Source: Candidatus Woesearchaeota archaeon (GTDB lineage: Archaea > Nanobdellota > Nanobdellia > Woesearchaeales > WJKR01). Taken from it: 30,493 bases of DNA. Shown here piece by piece: positions 1 to 7,650 of this stretch (positions are counted from its first letter, which is position 1; each line of letters begins with the position of its first letter). The DNA lies in NCBI GenBank assembly GCA_014729015.1, contig WJKR01000022.1, forward strand, positions 1-30,493, read 5' to 3'. The translations under genes were made by a program, and so were the position numbers. Below the pieces are notes generated by a model that worked only from the letters and a program-made list of their open reading frames with translations, was not told where the DNA came from and made no database searches.

Positions 1-1106
1 CGTCGTACCAGAAGGGATGGCAATCGGTGGACGAGTACCTGAAGCAGACCGCCATCGTGAATCCTCATGTGACCATCATCTACACTAATCCGAAAGCAGA
101 GCAGTTCATCTTCCCCCGAGCAATAGAGGAACTGCCGGAGTTGCCGAAGGAGATCAAGCCGCACCCTTACGGCGTGGAGCTCGGCATGTTGTTGAAGATG
201 CTGCAATGGACGGAGAGCAATACGGTCAAAGCGTTCCTCCAAAAAGAATTCTCTCGTGTTAGCGCTAAAGGAGCGGATGAGATATTGGAGAACGCCCGTG
301 TCAACCCGAAGGCGAAGCCGAAGAAACTAGCGCGAGAAGAGGCGGAGAAGCTCATCAAAGGCATCAGAGAAACGAAACTGATGATGCCGCCGACGGATTG
401 CATCTCGCCAATAGGCGAGGAAGCGCTCATCAAAGGCCTGAAGAAAGAGATTAATGCGGAGTTCTACGCCGCGTGCACGCGGCCGCCGGCGGTCTACAGA
501 GGCAACCCTTTCCAGATAGAAGCCGCTATCGCGTACGGCGGCAACCAATCAACGGAAAGGGCGGCGATGGTGATGCGGTTCGCGAACAAGGTGCCGTTGC
601 TGTACCAGCAAGGCGCGTGCGCAGCGACGGAAAGCATCGCGAAGACGTCGTGGAAAGGGTACGGGCTACAGCAGTCGAACGGCAACTTGCCGCAAGGGCC
701 AGTCACCATAGTGGTGCACATGGCATCAGGCTGGGTGCCGTTCACGTCGGAAGCGAAAGAGGCATTGGCGCATTACCCGGAGATCGTCAAGGAGGTCAAG
801 CTGGGATTGCAGGAGGTCGGTCGCAAGTTGTCGAAGTATACGTTGAAGAAGCGGCGCGTCGGCGATGAATTGAAGAAACGGTCGTACATCGAGAAGTACA
901 TCCCGCACTTAGCGGCCGCATTGAAAGACCTCCTGGAATTATCCGATGGCCAAGAAGGCATCGTGGAAGACGAACTCAAGCGCTTGTTGGAGAAGGAACG
1001 CGGCCAAGTCGAGGATATGGAATTCGACGCGTCCAAGAACAAGGAGTACGACGAGGAGTTCGCGACGATAGGTAAGGAAGAAGAACGAGCGGGTGATGAC
1101 GCATGA
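1..1106 (+). CDS. top6B: DNA topoisomerase VI subunit B, C-terminal part (5' end outside window)
   Basis: Subunit B is the ATPase half of the A2B2 type IIB topoisomerase, which relaxes and decatenates DNA by ATP-driven double-strand passage. The reading frame is open from base 3, so the GTG at 27 is internal and the real start lies upstream. About 367 residues are visible, against roughly 530-560 for a full subunit. They cover the end of the helical linker and the transducer domain. Recognisable are the early QTAIVNPH stretch, the conserved PPTDC-SPIGE segment and the GNPFQIEAAIAYGG block, which are typical of this transducer. The GHKL ATP-binding domain is not in the window. The C-terminus is acidic and charged. 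The stop codon overlaps the start of top6A by ATGA, so the two subunits are probably translationally coupled. Identity is very secure. Confidence 0.95.
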   Translation, partial: SYQKGWQSVDEYLKQTAIVNPHVTIIYTNPKAEQFIFPRAIEELPELPKEIKPHPYGVELGMLLKMLQWTESNTVKAFLQKEFSRVSAKGADEILENARVNPKAKPKKLAREEAEKLIKGIRETKLMMPPTDCISPIGEEALIKGLKKEINAEFYAACTRPPAVYRGNPFQIEAAIAYGGNQSTERAAMVMRFANKVPLLYQQGACAATESIAKTSWKGYGLQQSNGNLPQGPVTIVVHMASGWVPFTSEAKEALAHYPEIVKEVKLGLQEVGRKLSKYTLKKRRVGDELKKRSYIEKYIPHLAAALKDLLELSDGQEGIVEDELKRLLEKERGQVEDMEFDASKNKEYDEEFATIGKEEERAGDDA

Positions 1107-2206
1107 CCCCCATGGACGCGGTGGATAAGGAGGTGGTGAAGAATATCACCGCGCACGCACAAAAGATCTACGACGCGATCAAGAAAGGTAAGAAACCAGT
1201 CATCACCTCACCGGTTCGCGCACTATCGAACGTTTCCTACAATGTAAAGGACGGGTTTTTCGATCTCCAGGGAAACATGAAGACCCGTACGTTGACGGCG
1301 AGCACGGTGAAGGGATTCGCGCAGACCATGCTGCTGATGAACGAGGCGAAGAAGGTCGTCGAGGCCGACGACATCATGACCAAGCGAGAGGCGTACTACG
1401 TCAGCAAGAACTGGGGGGAGGCGAAGTTCGGCGAACAACCGGAGTCTGACGGCGTGATGGACGACATCGAGGCCATGATGCGCGTCTTGCGAGAGGAGCT
1501 CGGCTTCATCCCTGAAGAGGACGGCGGCGCGGTCGCCGGCAACCTCGTGATTATCGATCGTGACCCTGACAGCGGCAAGGATGTCAAGATCGATTGTACC
1601 AAGTTCGCATCGGGCGCTTATTCTATCCCTTCCAACGTCGAGCACTTCACGTTCGAGACCAAGGCGAAGTTCATCCTGGCAGTGGAAACCGCCGGTATGT
1701 TCCAGCGATTGTCCAAGCACAAGTACTACAAAAAAGCGAATTGTATTTTAGTGTCATTGAAAGGCGTGCCTTCACGGGCGACACGCCGGTTCATCAAGCG
1801 ATTGTCCACCGATAAGGACTTGCCTGTGTACGTTTTCACTGATGGAGACCCCTACGGCTACGGCAGCATCTATCGGACGTTGAAAGTAGGCAGTGGTAAT
1901 GCAGCTCATGTGAACGAATATTTCTGCGTTCCGCACGCCAAGTTCATCGGCATCACCCCCGCCGATATCGCAGAGTACAAGTTGCCGTCGCACCCGTTGA
2001 AAGAAGTGGATGTCAAGAAGATCAAGGACTTGGTCAAGAACGACCCTTTCATCAAGGCGCACAAGCAGTGGCAGAAAGCGTTGACGGAGATGGCGAAGAT
2101 GAAAGTTCGTTGTGAGCAGCAGTCGCTCGCCGCCTGGGGCTTGAATTTCGTGATTACGGATTATCTTCCTGAAAAAATGAAGGATCCTAAGACTTGGTTA
2201 CCGTGA
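1103..2206 (+). CDS. top6A: DNA topoisomerase VI subunit A (Spo11-like)
   Basis: This is the DNA-cleaving subunit of topoisomerase VI, 367 residues, normal length. An N-terminal winged-helix (CAP-like) region carries the KREAYYVSKNW motif; the adjacent Y98/Y99 pair includes the catalytic tyrosine that forms the 5'-phosphotyrosyl link. A Toprim domain follows, with its acidic residue in the AVETAGMF segment and the metal-binding TDGDPYGYG motif (D247, D249). The ATG at 1103 overlaps the top6B stop; a second in-frame ATG at 1112 is possible, but the ATGA overlap favours 1103. No terminator is obvious before the next promoter at about 2235. The protein is related to eukaryotic Spo11. Its pairing with top6B is the usual archaeal order and one of the clearest archaeal signatures in the window. 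Confidence 0.96.
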   Translation: MTPMDAVDKEVVKNITAHAQKIYDAIKKGKKPVITSPVRALSNVSYNVKDGFFDLQGNMKTRTLTASTVKGFAQTMLLMNEAKKVVEADDIMTKREAYYVSKNWGEAKFGEQPESDGVMDDIEAMMRVLREELGFIPEEDGGAVAGNLVIIDRDPDSGKDVKIDCTKFASGAYSIPSNVEHFTFETKAKFILAVETAGMFQRLSKHKYYKKANCILVSLKGVPSRATRRFIKRLSTDKDLPVYVFTDGDPYGYGSIYRTLKVGSGNAAHVNEYFCVPHAKFIGITPADIAEYKLPSHPLKEVDVKKIKDLVKNDPFIKAHKQWQKALTEMAKMKVRCEQQSLAAWGLNFVITDYLPEKMKDPKTWLP

Positions 2207-2232
2207 GGTTTCTAGCAGTAAAGCCATCCACA

Positions 2233-2243
2233 ACCTATATAAG
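2233..2243 (+). promoter_or_regulatory. Archaeal TATA box of the cysteine desulfurase gene
   Basis: The sequence CTATATAA lies at 2235-2242. Its centre is about 27 nt before the ATG at 2265, so the transcript should begin at or very near the start codon. No Shine-Dalgarno sequence precedes that ATG, which fits a leaderless mRNA. Confidence 0.7.
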
Positions 2244-2264
2244 AGGGACTCACTCCACAAGCAT

Positions 2265-3488
2265 ATGGGGTTGCGTGTAGATGAGCTAAGAAAGGATGTT
2301 CCTCTTCTTGCAAAAAAGAAACCAATCATCTATTTCGACAACGCGTGCATGACCTTACGGCCGAAACCAGTCATCGACGCCATCAACCAGTACTACGAAG
2401 AATTCCCTGCGTGCGCTGGTCGCTCCATCCATTCATTGTCGCAGAAGGTGGACGAAGCAGTGTACAAGGCAAGAAACACCATAAAGAAATTCGTCAACGC
2501 GAAACAGGACAAGGAAGTCATCTTCCTCAGGAACACGACCGAAGGCATCAACCTCGTCGCGAATAGCTTCCCGTTCACGAGAGGAGATGTCATCTTAGTT
2601 TCTGACAAGGAGCACAACAGCAACCTGCTGCCGTGGCAGGTCGTCGCGAAAAAGAAAGGATTGAAACTCGACGTTGTCAATTCGAACGAGGACAACACGT
2701 TCTCACTAGACAACTTCAGAGAAAAACTCAGCACATATCAAGGAAGAGTGAAGATGGTCGCGTTTGGCAGCACATCAAACCTTGACGGCGTCAGCATTCC
2801 CACGAAAGCGGTCGTGAAGGCCGCGCACAAGGCAGGCTCGAAAGTGTTGTTCGACGCCGCGCAGACCGCACCGCACCACGAGCTCGACGTCCGAGCAACA
2901 GGAGCGGACTTCGTCGCCTTCTCCGGTCACAAGATGCTTGGCCCGAGCGGCATCGGCATGTTGTATGGATCTGAAGCATCATTATCACACCTTAACCACT
3001 ATACGGTCGGTGGCGAAACAATCCAAGACACCACTTATTATGAGGCGACGTGGGAAGAACTGCCGCACCGGTTCGAAGCGGGCCTGCAGCACTACGCCGG
3101 CATAATCGGACTGGGAGCAGCAGCATCGTACCTGAAAAAAATCGGTTTGAAAAACATCGAAAAACATGAAATCACGCTCAACAAGCAATTGGATGAAGGC
3201 ATAAGAAGCATGCCGGGAGCAACCATCATCGGGCCCCATGACGCAACGCAGCGGGGCGGCATCACGAGCTTCAACCTCGCGGGCATGGAGGCGCACGACG
3301 TCGCCACCATGCTGTCGGCGAGCAAGGACATCATGATCCGTTCAGGAGCGCACTGCGCGCACTCATGGTTCAACAAGCACAAGCTGCAGGGAAGCGCCCG
3401 CGCATCGCTATACTTATATAATACTGAAGAAGAAGTGGCCACATGCGTTGCTGAGCTGAAAGAAGTGGCGAAGCTCGGCAAGAGGTGA
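2265..3488 (+). CDS. sufS: Cysteine desulfurase, SufS/class V aminotransferase type
   Basis: A PLP enzyme that converts cysteine to alanine and passes the sulfur on as persulfide for Fe-S cluster or thiolated-cofactor synthesis. The 407 residues match the SufS/CsdA length. The PLP lysine is K223 in FSGHKMLGPSG. The pyridine-nitrogen aspartate lies in the VLFDAAQTAPH segment, and the catalytic cysteine is C364 in RSGAHCAHSW, the short SufS-type active-site loop. The N-terminal IYFDNACMTLRP replaces the usual YLDNAATT-like start. The start at 2265 is supported by the TATA box 27 nt upstream. No sufB, sufC, sufD or sufU scaffold lies next to it, so the sulfur acceptor is not known. The DUF429 gene follows after 4 nt and is likely co-transcribed. 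Confidence 0.92.
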   Translation: MGLRVDELRKDVPLLAKKKPIIYFDNACMTLRPKPVIDAINQYYEEFPACAGRSIHSLSQKVDEAVYKARNTIKKFVNAKQDKEVIFLRNTTEGINLVANSFPFTRGDVILVSDKEHNSNLLPWQVVAKKKGLKLDVVNSNEDNTFSLDNFREKLSTYQGRVKMVAFGSTSNLDGVSIPTKAVVKAAHKAGSKVLFDAAQTAPHHELDVRATGADFVAFSGHKMLGPSGIGMLYGSEASLSHLNHYTVGGETIQDTTYYEATWEELPHRFEAGLQHYAGIIGLGAAASYLKKIGLKNIEKHEITLNKQLDEGIRSMPGATIIGPHDATQRGGITSFNLAGMEAHDVATMLSASKDIMIRSGAHCAHSWFNKHKLQGSARASLYLYNTEEEVATCVAELKEVAKLGKR

Positions 3489-3492
3489 ACGA

Positions 3493-4266
3493 ATGCTTTT
3501 CATAGGCGTCGACCTGGCATGGTCGCCGAAGAACAACACAGGACTGGCAGTCATGGAAGGGGACGAGTTCGGGCTCCGCCTGACAACACTGCGCCTCGTG
3601 AAGGAAGACGAGGACATCATCGAGCACATCCACGAAGCGGTGCACGGAAAGCCAGTCTTCATCGCCATCGACGCGCCGCTCATCGTCCCGAACAAGAAAG
3701 GAAGGAGAAAGGCGGAGGAGCTCGTCGGCTACTTGTTCGGCCAGTACGAAGCAGGAGCGCACCCGGCGAACAGGGAGCGATTATCGCAATGGTCGGGAAA
3801 GGTGCGGGGCGAGCACCTCGTCGAGCAACTCCAAGAGCTAAACATCAAGCACGACCCCTACCTCAAACCGTTAGAACGAACCAGGAAATGCTTCGAGGTG
3901 TACCCGCACCCCTCTATGGTCGTGCTGTTCAAGCTCAGCAGGACGTTGAAGTACAAGGCCAAGCCGAAACGGTCCTACGAGGACCGATGGGCAGAATTCT
4001 CGACATACGTCGAACACCTCGGCAACCTCAAGGACCTGCACCTGCCAGCAGCAATCACCACCACAGAGGTCACCACGCTCAAAGGGCGAGCGTTGAAGGA
4101 CTACGAAGACAAGCTCGACGCCGTGTTCTGCGCGTACATCGCGTATTACGCCTGGAAACATCCGAAAAAATGCGAAGTGTTAGGGAACATGCACGAAGGC
4201 TACATCCTGACCCCGGTGTTCCAGCGCAAGGAGAAGCAGCTCGAGGAATACTTCAAAAAAGCATAA
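3493..4266 (+). CDS. DUF429 family protein (RNase H-like fold)
   Basis: A 257-residue protein of the DUF429 family, which has a predicted RNase H-like fold; the biochemical role is unknown. Family motifs are clear: GVDLAW near the start (D7), IDAPL (D60), FEVYPHP (E135) and KLDAVFCAY (D209). These conserved acidic residues could form a metal site, which is an inference from the fold. A GAGGTGA purine stretch ends about 4 nt before the ATG at 3493 and overlaps the end of the upstream desulfurase gene, so translation in an operon is likely. The C-terminus is basic and helical. Nothing in the sequence links it functionally to cysteine desulfuration beyond adjacency. Confidence 0.85.
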   Translation: MLFIGVDLAWSPKNNTGLAVMEGDEFGLRLTTLRLVKEDEDIIEHIHEAVHGKPVFIAIDAPLIVPNKKGRRKAEELVGYLFGQYEAGAHPANRERLSQWSGKVRGEHLVEQLQELNIKHDPYLKPLERTRKCFEVYPHPSMVVLFKLSRTLKYKAKPKRSYEDRWAEFSTYVEHLGNLKDLHLPAAITTTEVTTLKGRALKDYEDKLDAVFCAYIAYYAWKHPKKCEVLGNMHEGYILTPVFQRKEKQLEEYFKKA

Positions 4267-4268
4267 TA

Positions 4269-4277
4269 TTTATAAAT
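4269..4277 (+). promoter_or_regulatory. Archaeal TATA box of the surface-protein block
   Basis: TTTATAAAT directly follows the DUF429 stop codon and is centred 27 nt before the ATG at 4300. This predicts a leaderless transcript beginning the surface block. Confidence 0.75.
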
Positions 4278-4299
4278 CCTCTTCCCTGCAGACACTAGC

Positions 4300-5991
4300 A
4301 TGGCAAAACGTGCCCAGGCAGCAATGAACGCGAACGGTTCAGCCATCCTCATCATCATCGTCACCGCCCTCATCGTGCTGTACATCCTCTTCCTGCCGCC
4401 GCAGGACCGTGCAGAGCTCCTCGGCGAGACGAGCGGCATCGAGAGCAACGGCGGCTGGGGAAGCAATGGCGACGCAGGGACCGCGCCGTCCACGACGCTG
4501 CTCCTCGAGAATGTCGGCAGCGTCGACTACCAGAGCAGCGACGAGCACTACCACACCATCCCATCATTCAGGATAGGCACGAAGACCGAGGGCGGCATAC
4601 TGAAGAACATCGACTCGTTGTACGTCAAGTCATCAGTCTTCGAGACCATCATCGAGAACATCACGTTCCGCATCGACCCCGACGTGACGTCAGACGCGCG
4701 GTTCTCCTTCAACGTCGACCAGCAGGCGAGCGGCAGGCTCATGGTCGTCCTGAACGGCAAGCAGATCATCGACAAAGAATACCTGCCGTCGTCGAGCCAG
4801 TACATCGACCTGCCCGGCGAGCAGCTGCAAGCGTTCAACGTGCTCACTATCGGCGTATCCACGCCCGGATGGGCCTTCTGGCGCATGCACGAGTACCAGC
4901 TCAGCACCTTGCAAATCACCGGGGACGTCAAGGACCTGACCGGCGCCCAAGCGATGCAGAGCTTCATCCTCGACGATGAGGAAGTGGACTCCTTAGACCG
5001 GGCGTCGCTGCGGTTCTACGCTGACTGCACGCCGTCAGAGACCGGCAGGCTGACCATCAAGGTGAACGGCCGCACCGTGTTCTCCGGCTACGCCGATTGC
5101 GGCGTGCTGAACACGGTCGAGCTGGACAGGCGCATGCTCGACTGGGGGCAGAACGAGGTCTCCTTCATCACCGAGGAAGGCACCTATCTCATCACGAACA
5201 TTGACGTGAAGACCGAGCTGGAGGAGCCAGTGTACCCCATCTATTACTTCGACATCGACAGCGTCTACTTCACGGAAGAAGGAGGGGACGAGGACGCGGT
5301 GTGCGGCGAGGTCGACGGCGAATGCCCGGACGACTGCTCCCCTGATGTCGACAAGGACTGCTGCTTCGAGGAAGACGACGATTATTACTGGTGCGACCTG
5401 GAGACCGCGCAGCTCGGCGACCGGTGCGTGTCGTTCGTGACCGCCAGCACGTGCTCCAGGTGCGGGTCCGGGTACGAGGACGAGCATGGCAAGGCGCCTG
5501 CCGTGTGCGAAGAGTGGTGCGGCGACGACCATGACGGTGACTGCCCGCTGGGGTGCTCGAAGTACATCGACCGAGACTGCTGCTTCGAGGATTGGGACGA
5601 GAATTATTGGTGTGATGACATCCCGCTCGGCAGACCGTTATCGGCGGTGTGCAAGCCGGGCGTGGAGCCTGACGAGCGGTCGGCATGTCCGGACCGGTAT
5701 TATAACAAGGACGGCAGGCACTTATCATATACCGCGGATGATGAGGATGAGGAGTCGGAGGAGGAGCTACGAGGAGAGTACGAGGCGGTCATGGAGCTCG
5801 AATTCCCGAACACCGACTTGAAATCAGCCACGCTAGTGGTGAACGGCCGCGACGTCGGGTTGAAGACGTACGACACGTCATGGTCATGGGATATCTCCGA
5901 CTATGTGCGGAGCGGTCCGAACAGCGTCCAGGTCGTGCCGGGCAGGAGCATTGACATCACGTCGTTGAAGGTCTCGGTGAAGCGGCAATAA
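4300..5991 (+). CDS. Membrane-anchored surface protein with Cys-rich and beta-sandwich repeats
   Basis: No family recognised with confidence. A short basic N-terminus (MAKRAQAAMN) is followed by one hydrophobic helix at about residues 14-33. It resembles archaeal pilin-like/class III leaders but lacks the usual glycine before and glutamate after the cleavage site, so a plain signal anchor is as likely. The rest should be outside the cell. Three similar beta-rich segments, each with a VNG(K/R) turn and ending in an I-T-x-L-x-(V/I) strand, lie at about residues 135-210, 235-310 and 490-563. Between the second and third are two copies of a Cys/Asp-rich module (about 335-367 and 407-440) with pattern CG..DG.CP..CS...D.DCCFE....YWCD, which looks suited to disulfides or calcium binding. 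An S-layer or adhesin-like role is inferred. Confidence 0.6.
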   Translation: MAKRAQAAMNANGSAILIIIVTALIVLYILFLPPQDRAELLGETSGIESNGGWGSNGDAGTAPSTTLLLENVGSVDYQSSDEHYHTIPSFRIGTKTEGGILKNIDSLYVKSSVFETIIENITFRIDPDVTSDARFSFNVDQQASGRLMVVLNGKQIIDKEYLPSSSQYIDLPGEQLQAFNVLTIGVSTPGWAFWRMHEYQLSTLQITGDVKDLTGAQAMQSFILDDEEVDSLDRASLRFYADCTPSETGRLTIKVNGRTVFSGYADCGVLNTVELDRRMLDWGQNEVSFITEEGTYLITNIDVKTELEEPVYPIYYFDIDSVYFTEEGGDEDAVCGEVDGECPDDCSPDVDKDCCFEEDDDYYWCDLETAQLGDRCVSFVTASTCSRCGSGYEDEHGKAPAVCEEWCGDDHDGDCPLGCSKYIDRDCCFEDWDENYWCDDIPLGRPLSAVCKPGVEPDERSACPDRYYNKDGRHLSYTADDEDEESEEELRGEYEAVMELEFPNTDLKSATLVVNGRDVGLKTYDTSWSWDISDYVRSGPNSVQVVPGRSIDITSLKVSVKRQ

Positions 5992-6010
5992 GCGTGTTCT
6001 CGGCGATACC

Positions 6011-6020
6011 TTTTTATAGG
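6011..6020 (+). promoter_or_regulatory. Probable archaeal TATA box before the polytopic membrane gene
   Basis: TTTTTATAGG lies 20 nt after the preceding stop codon. Its expected start site at about 6043 is just before the ATG at 6057, not the ATG at 6178. This supports the idea that the real gene begins near 6057. Confidence 0.5.
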
Positions 6021-6056
6021 TCGGCGTGCAGATTCTCATAGGAAGAGCGTGAGTTG

Positions 6057-6177
6057 ATGCAGGATAGCTGATGACAATTTCGGGAGCGGATACACGGCAA
6101 GCAGCGGGAGCGGTCCAGGAGTTATCTTCTTCCTCATCCTAGTAGTCGCGCTGCACGTCGTCGACCTGGCCACGGGT
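6057..6177 (+). other. Likely missing N-terminus of the downstream membrane protein (frameshifted)
   Basis: The frame of the gene at 6178 is open back to the stop at 6055 and encodes a hydrophobic helix (FFLILVVALHVVDLA, 6127-6171) just before the annotated ATG, but contains no ATG, GTG or TTG start there. An ATG at 6057 in another frame reads M-Q-D and then stops within two codons. Skipping one base near 6066 joins M-Q-D to ADDNFGSGY and the helix. Either one base is wrong or extra, or an unusual start is used. Confidence 0.5.
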
Positions 6178-7650
6178 ATGACGAGGGTCGGCGGGCTCGC
6201 GTTGTGGTGGGCATTATTCTATCTGATCATCGCACTGGTGGCGGCGCCCCTCTTCATCAACGGCGGCGAAGGGTTCGTGCAGATGTTCATGAGCAAGCGC
6301 GTCTTCGTGTTCGTCGCCATCAGCGCGGTGGCGTGGGTGCTGCCTGTCATCATCGACAAACTGCCGTTGTTCATCCAGGACAACATGTGGTTCCAGATCC
6401 TCATCGCGTTGAGCCCGCCGTGGCTGATCTTCCTCATCTTCTCCGGCGAGGACAACAAGGCCCTGAACGTCATGCGGAAGATCTGGATACTCATCTGGAT
6501 CTTCCTGCTCATCGTCACCGCCATAGGTGTGATTTCCAAGACGAACGTCCCGACAGAGCTGCAGGGACAGTATGATTTCAAGCCGCTCGAGGCGTTCGGC
6601 GACGTCGCCGATTACGTGAAGGATAGCGTGGGCGGCGCTGTCCGCAGGCTTATCGGCGTGCCGGGACAGCTGGGCACGTTCGTGAAACGCAACCTGAACG
6701 ATTCCATCGGCCACAGCTTTATGGGGCAGGTCGACCCGTACAGCGAGCGCGACCTCGGCGTGCAGTTCACCGAGATCAGGACGTTCTCCTCCGAGTTCTA
6801 CGAGGGAGAAGAGGTCGTGGTGTGGGCTGACATCCAAGGTGAGACATTCAAAGATATCATCCGGTTGAACATGCGTTGCTACGCGGTTGGTCCAGAGAAG
6901 CAGGTGTATGACGGCATCATCGAGACGAACGGCGTCGAGCAGGACTTGCTGGTGATCAAGATGCGCGAAAAGATTGGCGTGCAGTGCCGGTTCGACGACC
7001 TGCCCGCAGGGTACTATGACGTCAGGGTGGCGGGCGCGTTCAACTTCCGGACCTGGGCGTACGTGCCGTACTACTTCGCGCCTGACGAGCTCATCAAGGG
7101 GTTGTGGGCGCAGGACCTGGACCCCGCGGCCGAGGCCGGCATCCCTTCGCGGCCAGTCGCCATCTACACGAACGGGCCCGTCCAGCTCGGGCTCGCGTCC
7201 GAGTACGACCAACCCATCCCCGTCGACCCGAGCGACCCGGTACGGGCATTGCCGCCGTTCGGCGCGAGCGTCATCAACCAGTGGGCTGACGGCGAGGTGT
7301 CCCAGGTGCGATACATCAGCTTGTTGGTGCCGGACGAGTTCACGCTGGTAAAGTGCGACCGCGACCCGGTGCGGGGTTCGCGTGAGCAGCCGGGATGGTC
7401 GTCGAATGAGGAGACGGGGTATCGTGAGTACCGCTTTGAGAACATCCAGAACCCGAACATGTTCTTCGAGTCGGCGACGTGCTTTTTGTCCTTGGAAGGG
7501 GGTTCGTTGGCGGAGAAGCAGCGGACCGCGCAGCGGCTCGTCGGCGGGTATGACTTGGTGATGAAGACGTTCGCCGCGAAGACGGAGTACTTGTACACGA
7601 TCGAGGACGGCGTCCGGGTCCAGGTAAAGGAGAAGGGGGTGGGCCGATGA
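6178..7650 (+). CDS. Polytopic membrane protein with large extracellular domain, unknown function
   Basis: Not recognised. From the ATG at 6178 the protein is 490 residues. Four hydrophobic helices are visible at about residues 7-27, 38-57, 65-84 and 98-117, and a fifth lies upstream of this ATG (see 6057-6177). A soluble part of about 360 residues follows, probably extracellular, with an early segment resembling a tethered linker and then beta-rich sequence (for example FYEGEEVVVWADIQGE, where bilayer-facing and Ig-like domains are both possible). Cysteines are few. The stop overlaps the start of the next lipoprotein gene by ATGA, so the two products are probably made together and may form a surface complex with the lipoproteins. 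No enzymatic motif is seen. Confidence 0.6.
   Translation: MTRVGGLALWWALFYLIIALVAAPLFINGGEGFVQMFMSKRVFVFVAISAVAWVLPVIIDKLPLFIQDNMWFQILIALSPPWLIFLIFSGEDNKALNVMRKIWILIWIFLLIVTAIGVISKTNVPTELQGQYDFKPLEAFGDVADYVKDSVGGAVRRLIGVPGQLGTFVKRNLNDSIGHSFMGQVDPYSERDLGVQFTEIRTFSSEFYEGEEVVVWADIQGETFKDIIRLNMRCYAVGPEKQVYDGIIETNGVEQDLLVIKMREKIGVQCRFDDLPAGYYDVRVAGAFNFRTWAYVPYYFAPDELIKGLWAQDLDPAAEAGIPSRPVAIYTNGPVQLGLASEYDQPIPVDPSDPVRALPPFGASVINQWADGEVSQVRYISLLVPDEFTLVKCDRDPVRGSREQPGWSSNEETGYREYRFENIQNPNMFFESATCFLSLEGGSLAEKQRTAQRLVGGYDLVMKTFAAKTEYLYTIEDGVRVQVKEKGVGR

Noticed and set aside
473..868. Long frame antisense or out of frame within topo VI B, and many similar frames elsewhere
   Set aside because: High-GC codons leave alternative frames open; the encoded proteins are Arg-rich and low in complexity, and the recognised genes cover the same bases.
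6057..6090. C/D box small RNA suggested by TGATGA near 6069
   Set aside because: The C-box purine is missing and no matching D, C' and D' boxes follow at normal spacing.
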